Assembly: GCA_946611495.1 (NCBI GenBank)
Contig: CAMODR010000064.1
Location: 1 to 6,937, forward strand
Direction of reading: 5' to 3'
From: an uncultured Methanobrevibacter sp.
GTDB lineage: Archaea > Methanobacteriota > Methanobacteria > Methanobacteriales > Methanobacteriaceae
Length of the DNA stretch: 6,937 nt
The position numbers and the translations under genes were made by a program. The notes beneath the pieces are model-generated. The model was not told the origin of the DNA, searched no databases, and saw only the letters and a program-made list of their open reading frames with translations. Positions within the stretch are counted from its first letter, which is position 1, and every line of letters starts with the position of its first letter. Shown piece by piece: positions 1-5,534 of this stretch.

Positions 1-271
1 AGTCTATTGAACCTTTCATTTCTGAAATGGATGCTTTAACTATTGTAGAGTTAAGAGAAGCAATATTTGTATCGATTAAAGGTGAATGAATTGTATATTT
101 AAGAGAATAAGAGTTAAGTAAGTCTAAAAGTTCCTTATTCTCATTTAGATTTTCATAAGGATAGTCATGACACAATTCAACATAATCGATATGCTTGTTA
201 TTGTCAAAGAATTCCAAGTTCTCTTCTAAGCTTGTATTCTTTATATCAAAGACTGAAGCTCCAATTTTCAT
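1..271 (-). CDS. Sugar phosphate isomerase/epimerase-like TIM-barrel protein (AP endonuclease 2 family), 5' part only
   Basis: The first 90 residues are visible, starting at an ATG and reading off the left edge with no stop. The start MKIGASVFDI is a typical first beta strand of a xylose-isomerase-like barrel. It is followed by YVELCHDYP (about 30-38), where VE sits at the end of strand 2, and by YTIHSPLIDTNIASLN (59-74), where the His of IHSP is in the usual metal-ligand position. The stretch after it resembles the 'NIAS-N-xIRxxSI' pattern seen in archaeal members. A Shine-Dalgarno-like AGAGGAAG lies 3 bases before the ATG. The family includes sugar epimerases and endonuclease IV, so the substrate cannot be told from this fragment; the sequence looks more like the isomerase/epimerase branch than endonuclease IV. 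It follows the PIN/ATPase gene by 71 bp on the same strand and may be co-transcribed with it. Confidence 0.72.
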   Translation of the reverse strand, partial: MKIGASVFDIKNTSLEENLEFFDNNKHIDYVELCHDYPYENLNENKELLDLLNSYSLKYTIHSPLIDTNIASLNSTIVKASISEMKGSID

Positions 272-342
272 TTTCTTCCTCTTTAATTTTTATTAATAAA
301 TAATTAACTAACAGATAAGTATTTTATGACTAATTTGACTAT

Positions 343-2520
343 TTAATCTCTGACTTTTGCAATGATTCTTTCTCCCTTATCCATAGCAACAATGATCTTG
401 TCACTTAAGTCAAGATTCTTATGAAGTTTTACATAACCTCTTTTGCCAACGGTTGCTGTAAAGATATATTCGTCTTCTATAAGAATGTCAAATGATTTTC
501 CAACGTATTTCTTGCCAATAGGCAAAACCACATGGTCTTTTCTAATCTCTGGGAAAAGCTCAAAGATATCATAGAAAAGCTCTTCATAGTTTTCTTCAAA
601 ATCATCATAACCATCATAAGAATCATCATTATTCCTATCATGATTGTTAGAATCATCATCAGTCAAATCAAAGTAATTATCTTTATTATAGTCCTTTAAG
701 GTGTCTTCACCAAGATTATCTTCTTTTAGAAGTTTATTGTATTCTTTTAACTGGGACTTTTTTAGCTTTTTGTTTTTCTTTTCCTTTTTATTCTTTTTTG
801 ACTTATTTTTCTTTTGTGACCTTTCAGCAAGTCTGCTTTCAAAGCTGTCAGGTGCCTTTTCAAGAGGCTCAACATTCATTTTTATTCCAATGTCACGCTC
901 AAGCTCAGCAATTCTTTTGCCTCCTTTACCTATGATTTTTGGAATGTATTTCTCACTCATATAGATGTTGACTCTCTTATCGCTTTCTAAGCTGACTTCA
1001 ATGCTTGCCTTAGGAGCTATTCTTTTCATGTTCCTTAGGATTTCACGCTCAGCAATCAATTGGACAGGTGTTTTCTTTTTAGCCATTTTCTCTTTTTTGG
1101 ACTTCTCAACCATTCCAATATCCATTACAATGGTTTGGTCTCCGTAAGTGTAGATCTCATTTACAAGAGTGCCTGTCTTAAAGTCTCTGACTTCTATGAC
1201 TGGCCTTGAAAGGTCTCTTTCTTCCATTCCTGTTGGAACCTTTACAGTAAGCTTGTTTTCATAGACTGCAGCGATTTCCCCATCTTCAATGTAAATTGTT
1301 GTATCAACAATTGATGGAATTGTACCAAGGTCTACCCTGCTTGCTATTCTCTGAATTGCATCAATAGGCCTTGTAGCATGAACGACTCCAATCATTCCAA
1401 CACCTGCAAGCCTCATATCTGCAAAGATGCTGAAGTCATGGTTTTTCCTAAGCTCATCATAGATTGTAAAGTCAGGCCTTACAAGAAGAAGTATGTCTGC
1501 TGTATTTTCCATATCCCCTTCAAGTGGAGCATATTGGGTAATTGTGTCCCCTACCTGCAAGTCTCTTGGGGATTCCATTGTTTTAACTATCTTGTTTAAA
1601 TCCTCATCATAGAATTTAGCTATTGCTTGGGCAAATGTACTCTTACCTGCTCCAGGGCTACCAGAAATTAGGATTCCTCTTGCGCTATTGACTAACCTTT
1701 CAATAAGCTCATCTGAAAGGTCATAATCCTCAAGGCTCACTTCAGCTACAGGTCTGACTGCAGTTATTTCAAGACCTTCTGAAAATGGTGGCCTTGCAAT
1801 TGATATTCTCAAGTCCCTTGACTGGACAACGATGGCACCTTCCATATCTGCCTCAAGATATGTCTTTGGATCGTACCTTTCCTTTTCAAGGATTTCCTCT
1901 ACTATATTCTCTAATTGCTTGTATGAGAATGACTCTTCTGCAAGCTTAACAAGTTCTATATGTCCAGGCTTGCCCTTTTTAGCCATAGGAGGAACGTTTT
2001 CTTTTAAGTGAACGCTCATAGTGTCTTCATCAAAGAATCTTGAAATCTTCAAGTCTACATTGCCCTTATATTCCTGAGCATAGTATATGGTTGGAATTCC
2101 TTCAGCTTCAGCTGTTTTTGCTTGAATCTTATCGCTTGTTAGAAGTAATGCAAGTTCATCTTTTGCAAGGTCTCTGATAAGTCCGTCAATTTCTCCTGTT
2201 TTTGCATGAGACTTTTCAAAACTGTTTGGCCTTCTGCCTTTTATTGTTATTGACAATTCTCCTATTTCAGCTAAATCCTGAAGTTTTTTAAGATTTTTAA
2301 GACCTTTCAATCCAGTTGGTCTTTGATTGTTTGCCTGATGTTCAAGTTCAGCTATTGCAGCTTCGGGAACAATGATTTCAGGATAATTTAGACCTTTCTC
2401 CTTTATGAGTTTCTCTATATTTCCCTCTATGATAGCGCTTGTATCTGGGACGATTCTTTTAATATCCATCTGATAGTCGTCATTATATTCACTATCATAG
2501 TCATAATCGTTAAAATCCAC
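343..2520 (-). CDS. PINA-type ATPase: PIN domain + VirB11/PilT-like AAA ATPase + KH domain
   Basis: This 725-residue protein has a PIN domain at about 20-155, with likely metal-binding acids D26 (in VPDTS), E58 or E60, D112 and D130. A VirB11/PilT-type ATPase follows at about 225-420: Walker A GSPGAGKS at 287-294 (Lys293), acidic residues D355-E356 after a beta strand, and a His-box region VVHATRP near 379-385. A KH domain with the GKGG loop at 531-534 comes next. A lysine-rich then Asp/Asn-rich linker covers about 569-650, and a small beta-rich domain ends the chain at about 660-725. The domain order is that of the archaeal COG1855 family; from memory, the Sulfolobus member PINA forms hexamers, promotes Holliday junction branch migration and partners Hjc and Hjm. 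A role in recombination or repair is therefore inferred, not shown. I keep the GTG start because a strong Shine-Dalgarno precedes it; the next in-frame ATG (residue 18) has none. It is longer than usual family members, mainly because of the linker. Confidence 0.9.
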   Translation of the reverse strand: MDFNDYDYDSEYNDDYQMDIKRIVPDTSAIIEGNIEKLIKEKGLNYPEIIVPEAAIAELEHQANNQRPTGLKGLKNLKKLQDLAEIGELSITIKGRRPNSFEKSHAKTGEIDGLIRDLAKDELALLLTSDKIQAKTAEAEGIPTIYYAQEYKGNVDLKISRFFDEDTMSVHLKENVPPMAKKGKPGHIELVKLAEESFSYKQLENIVEEILEKERYDPKTYLEADMEGAIVVQSRDLRISIARPPFSEGLEITAVRPVAEVSLEDYDLSDELIERLVNSARGILISGSPGAGKSTFAQAIAKFYDEDLNKIVKTMESPRDLQVGDTITQYAPLEGDMENTADILLLVRPDFTIYDELRKNHDFSIFADMRLAGVGMIGVVHATRPIDAIQRIASRVDLGTIPSIVDTTIYIEDGEIAAVYENKLTVKVPTGMEERDLSRPVIEVRDFKTGTLVNEIYTYGDQTIVMDIGMVEKSKKEKMAKKKTPVQLIAEREILRNMKRIAPKASIEVSLESDKRVNIYMSEKYIPKIIGKGGKRIAELERDIGIKMNVEPLEKAPDSFESRLAERSQKKNKSKKNKKEKKNKKLKKSQLKEYNKLLKEDNLGEDTLKDYNKDNYFDLTDDDSNNHDRNNDDSYDGYDDFEENYEELFYDIFELFPEIRKDHVVLPIGKKYVGKSFDILIEDEYIFTATVGKRGYVKLHKNLDLSDKIIVAMDKGERIIAKVRD
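571..816 (-). repeat. Low-complexity codon runs encoding a Lys-rich then Asp/Asn-rich linker
   Basis: Inside the PINA-like gene, residues about 569-591 are almost all Lys, Asn and Ser. Residues about 610-650 are dominated by Asp, Asn, Glu and Tyr. At the DNA level this appears as AAA/AAG/AAT runs and then repeated GAT-GAT-like codons (many 'atcatc' on the plus strand around 600-665). The stretch sits between the KH domain and the C-terminal beta domain and is probably disordered. Such simple codon runs change length easily, so this segment is likely to vary between strains. Confidence 0.7.
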
Positions 2521-2523
2521 TTT

Positions 2524-2533
2524 ATCACTTCCT
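2524..2533 (-). promoter_or_regulatory. Shine-Dalgarno site that decides the GTG start of the PINA-like gene
   Basis: On the minus strand the bases read AGGAAGTGAT, one mismatch from the AGGAGGTGAT complement of the archaeal 16S 3' end. It lies 3 bases before the GTG at 2518-2520. No comparable site precedes the in-frame ATG at 2467-2469, so the longer protein with its acidic N-terminal extension is the better choice. Confidence 0.75.
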
Positions 2534-2545
2534 GTGGAATATTTT

Positions 2546-2637
2546 ATAAGTTTAATGATATTCTAGAAAGATTTTCTTTTTTAGTTCATTTTCTTTCTAT
2601 TCTTTTTCTTTTTTGTCTTTTATTTCATTAAACTTAT
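2546..2637 (-). repeat. 13-bp inverted repeat framing a purine-rich leader upstream of the PINA-like gene
   Basis: ATAAGTTTAATGA at 2546-2558 is the exact reverse complement of TCATTAAACTTAT at 2625-2637, with 66 bases between. Inside lies a second, 8-bp pair, TAGAAAGA (2564-2571) and TCTTTCTA (2592-2599), separated by 20 bases. On the minus strand, which is the transcribed sense for the downstream gene, the enclosed segment is very rich in A and G. The outer stem would end 12 bases before the Shine-Dalgarno site at 2524-2533. This spacer holds no gene. Confidence 0.55.
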
Positions 2638-2688
2638 TTTTCATTAATTATTGTTTTTAATTCTTATATTTAATATAAATTTAAATTA

Positions 2689-3105
2689 TTATTTTCCATA
2701 CATTTCCTTAGGGTCGAATAATCTTTCGCAGATGACTTTAACTTCTTCTTCACTAAGATTATCCAAGTCTATGTTTTCCTTTTCAATATCTAATTGTCTA
2801 AAGAAACAAGATCTGTAGCCTTCATGGCAAGCTGCACCGATTTGATTGACTTTCATTATTATTGCATCTGCATCACAGTCAATGTAGATTTCCTTAACTT
2901 CCTGTACATTTCCAGAGCTTTCTCCTTTCAACCATTGTTTTTGACGTGATGTGCTATAATAATGTGCTTTTTTAGTTTTTAATGTTTGTTTGACAGCTTC
3001 CTTATTCATGAATGCTACCATAAGAACTTCATTTGTTTGGTAGTCTTGTGCAACTGCGATGATTAATTTCTCTCCACCTACATCGAGCCTAAAGTTTAAT
3101 TCCAT
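2689..3105 (-). CDS. hisI: Phosphoribosyl-AMP cyclohydrolase
   Basis: HisI opens the adenine ring of phosphoribosyl-AMP, the third step of histidine biosynthesis in the cytosol. The 138-residue protein carries the family signatures: WLKGESSGN at 58-66, DCDAD at 76-80 and ACHEGYRSCFFR at 92-103. By family knowledge C77, C93 and C100 bind the zinc ion shared across the dimer, and D76, D78 and D80 form the magnesium site. All are present, with the usual 16- and 7-residue Cys spacing. It is a stand-alone HisI with no fused HisE (phosphoribosyl-ATP pyrophosphatase) domain, as is normal in methanogens. The ATG start is supported by a Shine-Dalgarno AAGGTGA at 3110-3116. It lies 134 bp after hisS on the same strand. 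The spacer between them is nearly all A and T and could hold its own promoter. Confidence 0.96.
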   Translation of the reverse strand: MELNFRLDVGGEKLIIAVAQDYQTNEVLMVAFMNKEAVKQTLKTKKAHYYSTSRQKQWLKGESSGNVQEVKEIYIDCDADAIIMKVNQIGAACHEGYRSCFFRQLDIEKENIDLDNLSEEEVKVICERLFDPKEMYGK

Positions 3106-3158
3106 AGTTTCACCTTTTTGGAAATAAATATTTTATTATTTTTTTGTTAATATTTTAA

Positions 3159-3214
3159 TGAAATTAATTTTTAATTGAAATTATTTTTTTAAATAATTTA
3201 TTTGAAATTAATTT
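3159..3214. repeat. Three short TGAAATTA-type repeats in the hisS-hisI spacer
   Basis: TGAAATTAATTT occurs exactly at 3159-3170 and 3203-3214, and a near copy TGAAATTATTTT lies at 3176-3187. The core AAATTAATTT is its own reverse complement. This is the only patterned element I see in the 134-bp spacer upstream of hisI. The region is so AT-rich that chance is a real explanation. Confidence 0.35.
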
Positions 3215-3239
3215 ACATTTTTTGTATTTTATTCTATTT

Positions 3240-4541
3240 TTATTCGCAATTTTCTTTGATGTAGTTAGCCACTTCATCTACTGGGACTAATTCCTGTTCT
3301 CCAGATTCCATATTCTTAACAGTGACTTTACCTTCTTCAAGGTCACGTTCTCCAACGAGAACAGTGTATTTTACACCAATTTTATTTGCATATGAAAGCA
3401 ATTTCTTAAATTTCTTTCTGGATAAGTCAACTTCAGTAGGAATGTCTGCTTTTCTAAGGTTTTGGGCTATGCTAAATGCATCATGTCTTGTTGAGTCTGA
3501 AATTGCAGCAACATATGCTTTTACAATAGGTTCGATTTCTGCTTTGCCATTTAACTCTTCAATTGCATTCATCAATCTGTCAAATCCTAATGCAAAACCT
3601 GTAGAGACTACGTCCTCTCCACCGAATAGCTTAACAAGGTTGTAGGTTCCTCCTCCACACACTTGCTTCTGTGCGCCAAGGCCTTCCACATAGACCTCAA
3701 ATACGATTCCGGTGTAATAGTCAAGGCCTCTTGCTACTCCAAGGTTTAACTTATAGTTAAATACCTGAAAGCTTTCAAGGGTTTTTACAAGTTCTTCAAA
3801 TTCTGATAATGCATCAAGGGTTTCTTCATATGGAGATACAAGTTCTCTAATATCTTCAATAATTGAAGAATCTCCTACCATATCCATCAATTTGAATAAA
3901 ACTTCATTAAGTTCTCCTTTGTCCTTAATAATAGGGTTTTCTCCTACAAGAGATTCTTTTAATAATTCCTTATCCCCCTTATCAATGACTACCATTATTT
4001 CCCTTTGGGTAGCTGCATCAATATCAAAGTGAGCAAACAATCCGCGGATAATTCCAAGGTGGTTTACGTTAAATTCAGCAGTTGTGATTCCAAGCTCTTC
4101 AATTGCATTGTTACACATTGCAATCACTTCAGCTTCACCTTCAGGGGTTTTTGCTCCAATCAATTCGCAACCGAATTGCCAGAATTGTCTGAATCTGCCT
4201 TTTTGAGGTCTTTCATATCTGAAACAGCTTCCATAATAGTAGAGCTTAATAGGCTTAGATGTCTTTTGCAATTCGTTTAAGTATAATCTTGCAATAGGGG
4301 CAGTGATTTCAGGCCTAAGTGCCAAATCCCTATCTCCCTTGTCCTTAAAGTTGTATAATTGATCTACAATTTCCTCTCCAGATTTTGTAGTGAATAATTT
4401 TAAGTCTTCAAATAATGGTGTTTGCACTTCACCGAATCCATAATTTTCAAATACATTTCTTAATGTATCTTCAGCTTGTTTTCTAGCTCTCATTTCTTCA
4501 AAGAGAAAGTCTCTTGTTCCTCTTGGTCTTTCAAATTCCAT
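3240..4541 (-). CDS. hisS: Histidyl-tRNA synthetase
   Basis: This class II aminoacyl-tRNA synthetase attaches histidine to tRNA-His. At 433 residues it has the normal family length. The N-terminal RPRGTRDF (5-12) is typical. Motif 1 lies around 41-51 (TPLFEDLKLFT). Motif 2 is at about 103-126, with the invariant Arg in FRYERP (R108). The histidine-specific motif LGVARGLDYYTG is at 267-278, with R271 as the expected catalytic Arg. Motif 3 GFALGFDRL is at 315-323 with R322. A C-terminal anticodon-binding domain covers about 340-430. All key residues are intact. A Shine-Dalgarno GGAGA (4548-4552) lies 6 bases before the ATG. It is the first gene of the minus-strand set and is followed by hisI. 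Its promoter should lie in the 383-bp divergent spacer. Confidence 0.97.
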   Translation of the reverse strand: MEFERPRGTRDFLFEEMRARKQAEDTLRNVFENYGFGEVQTPLFEDLKLFTTKSGEEIVDQLYNFKDKGDRDLALRPEITAPIARLYLNELQKTSKPIKLYYYGSCFRYERPQKGRFRQFWQFGCELIGAKTPEGEAEVIAMCNNAIEELGITTAEFNVNHLGIIRGLFAHFDIDAATQREIMVVIDKGDKELLKESLVGENPIIKDKGELNEVLFKLMDMVGDSSIIEDIRELVSPYEETLDALSEFEELVKTLESFQVFNYKLNLGVARGLDYYTGIVFEVYVEGLGAQKQVCGGGTYNLVKLFGGEDVVSTGFALGFDRLMNAIEELNGKAEIEPIVKAYVAAISDSTRHDAFSIAQNLRKADIPTEVDLSRKKFKKLLSYANKIGVKYTVLVGERDLEEGKVTVKNMESGEQELVPVDEVANYIKENCE

Positions 4542-4590
4542 ATTGATTCTCCAATATCTTTTTAAATAATGTTTTATTAGATTAATTTAA

Positions 4591-4678
4591 TTTTATAATT
4601 AATTTCAATTGAATTTAAGTAAAATGTTTCCAATGGTATTTTATAAATTAATTCAATTGATTTTAAGTAAATTGTTTA
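4591..4678 (-). promoter_or_regulatory. Duplicated promoter-like unit upstream of hisS (two 39-bp imperfect direct repeats)
   Basis: Positions 4591-4629 and 4639-4677 match at 34 of 39 bases, with a 48-bp period. Read on the minus strand, each copy holds ACTTAAA, then TCAATTGA (palindromic; 10 bp as TTCAATTGAA in the hisS-proximal copy at 4604-4613, 8 bp in the other at 4653-4660), then TTATAAAA (4591-4598 and 4639-4646). TTATAAAA is a plausible archaeal TATA box. If transcription starts about 25 bases downstream, the leaders would be roughly 28 and 75 bases. The palindrome would sit over the BRE region, a usual place for archaeal regulators. Promoter function is inferred. Confidence 0.5.
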
Positions 4679-4763
4679 ACAATAATAATTTATATTATTT
4701 ATTCTTTATAATACTTATTATATAATTAATATAATAGTATAATAATAATTCAAATTAAAATTT

Positions 4764-4805
4764 TATAATATTGAAAATATAATTTGAAAAATATAATATT
4801 GAAAA
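4764..4805. repeat. Three tandem 14-bp repeats in the divergent spacer
   Basis: TATAATATTGAAAA occurs at 4764-4777 and 4792-4805, with a degenerate copy TATAATTTGAAAAA exactly between them at 4778-4791. The three units are head to tail without gaps. They lie 120-160 bp before the DUF2115 gene and more than 220 bp before hisS. They could be protein-binding sites or simple slippage products. The rest of the 4542-4924 spacer is almost only A and T, with no gene or structured RNA that I can see. Confidence 0.6.
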
Positions 4806-4842
4806 TTTTCTCCATAATCAGTTTTATTTAAGAAATATCTGA

Positions 4843-4850
4843 TTTATAAA
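4843..4850 (+). promoter_or_regulatory. Candidate TATA box for the DUF2115 gene
   Basis: TTTATAAA lies about 75 bp before the ATG at 4925. A start about 25 bases downstream would give a leader of about 50 bases. A perfect 16-bp AT palindrome (4855-4870) follows it directly. Many similar AT strings occur in this spacer, so the assignment is weak. Confidence 0.3.
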
Positions 4851-4924
4851 AAAATTTTAATATATTAAAAATTATATTCTTTAATATCGATTATTCAAGA
4901 AATATTCTATTTAACTGTGATTTT

Positions 4925-5473
4925 ATGGCAAATAACTTAGAAATTTATGATGACTTTAAAAACATTGTTTCAAATGAGGATACTGTATCAAAGGAATCCC
5001 TTTTGGAAATCTTAAAGGAACATTCTGGAACCATTTCCGTATATGATTTAATGAGTGTCTCAGCAGAGCTATTGGAAGACACTAAATATGTTCAGGATGA
5101 ATATAGGGAAAAGACCAATGCAGTTTATGTCAAATACTTTTTAGGTCGTATTAAGGATATTCGTGATGATAGGACTCAATATGATGATGATATCAATAAG
5201 GAGGATTTTATAGATTCCATTTCAACATTAAAGTCTTATCAGAATGAGGAATCAAAAACATCTAAGACTAAATTTCCTTTGATTTATGCTATTGTTTCGT
5301 TATACACAACATATATTCTTGAAGAGCCTATTCATCCAGTGGGAACTCCATTCCCAGGTTCCTTAAAGGTTGAGGAAAAGGATGGGGTATTCTACTGTCC
5401 TGTTAAGGAGGCTAATCTTGAGTCTCCTAATGCAGTCTGCAAGATGTGCTTGGCTGAGCAATTAGAGTTTTAA
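4925..5473 (+). CDS. DUF2115 (UPF0305) family protein of unknown function
   Basis: This 182-residue protein is recognised by its C-terminal signature: IHPVGTPFPGSLKVE (136-150) followed by DGVFYCPVKEAN (153-164) and AVCKMCLAEQ (170-179). That pattern is, as I recall it, the hallmark of DUF2115/UPF0305, a family of methanogenic archaea with no assigned activity. Cys158, Cys172 and Cys175, together with His137, could form a metal site, but this is only a guess from spacing (C-x13-C-x2-C). The N-terminal two thirds look alpha-helical and highly charged. There is no signal peptide or membrane segment, so it is probably cytosolic. The ATG is preceded by GTGAT (4917-4921), which can pair with the ATCAC of 16S rRNA, a short but acceptable ribosome site. 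aroE follows after 61 bp on the same strand, suggesting one transcript. Confidence 0.78.
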   Translation: MANNLEIYDDFKNIVSNEDTVSKESLLEILKEHSGTISVYDLMSVSAELLEDTKYVQDEYREKTNAVYVKYFLGRIKDIRDDRTQYDDDINKEDFIDSISTLKSYQNEESKTSKTKFPLIYAIVSLYTTYILEEPIHPVGTPFPGSLKVEEKDGVFYCPVKEANLESPNAVCKMCLAEQLEF

Positions 5474-5523
5474 TTAGTTATTTCATTCAAATGTTTATCA
5501 AATTATTCCATATTATATAATTT

Positions 5524-5529
5524 AAGGTG
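5524..5529 (+). promoter_or_regulatory. Shine-Dalgarno site that decides the GTG start of aroE
   Basis: AAGGTG lies 5 bases before GTG at 5535-5537. The reading frame from this GTG gives the start MIDGKTNILGVIGDP, which matches the expected beginning of archaeal AroE proteins. The nearby ATG at 5542 is out of frame. Confidence 0.75.
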
Positions 5530-5534
5530 TTACT

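Noticed and set aside
477..659. Minus-strand frame rich in Met and Ile within the PINA-like gene
   Set aside because: It is the repeated GAT codons of the acidic linker read in another frame.
701..1599. Several plus-strand open frames of 60-87 codons opposite the PINA-like gene (701-964, 965-1147, 1378-1599)
   Set aside because: They are antisense to a well-supported gene with recognisable domains. Their proteins are low-complexity, with no Shine-Dalgarno and no known motif.
2541..2550. CTTATAAAAT (minus strand) as a TATA box for the PINA-like gene
   Set aside because: A start about 25 bases downstream would fall at the GTG itself and leave out the strong Shine-Dalgarno site.
3322..4280. 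Plus-strand open frames opposite hisS (3322-3645 and 4005-4280)
   Set aside because: hisS is intact and carries all class II motifs on the other strand; these frames are shadows.
4542..4924. A structured non-coding RNA, riboswitch or leader peptide in the divergent spacer
   Set aside because: There is no G+C-rich island, no run of His codons and no stable stem beyond simple AT palindromes.
5511..5520. TATTATATAA as a TATA box for aroE
   Set aside because: It lies only 15-24 bases before the GTG, so transcription would begin at or inside the gene and lose the clear Shine-Dalgarno.
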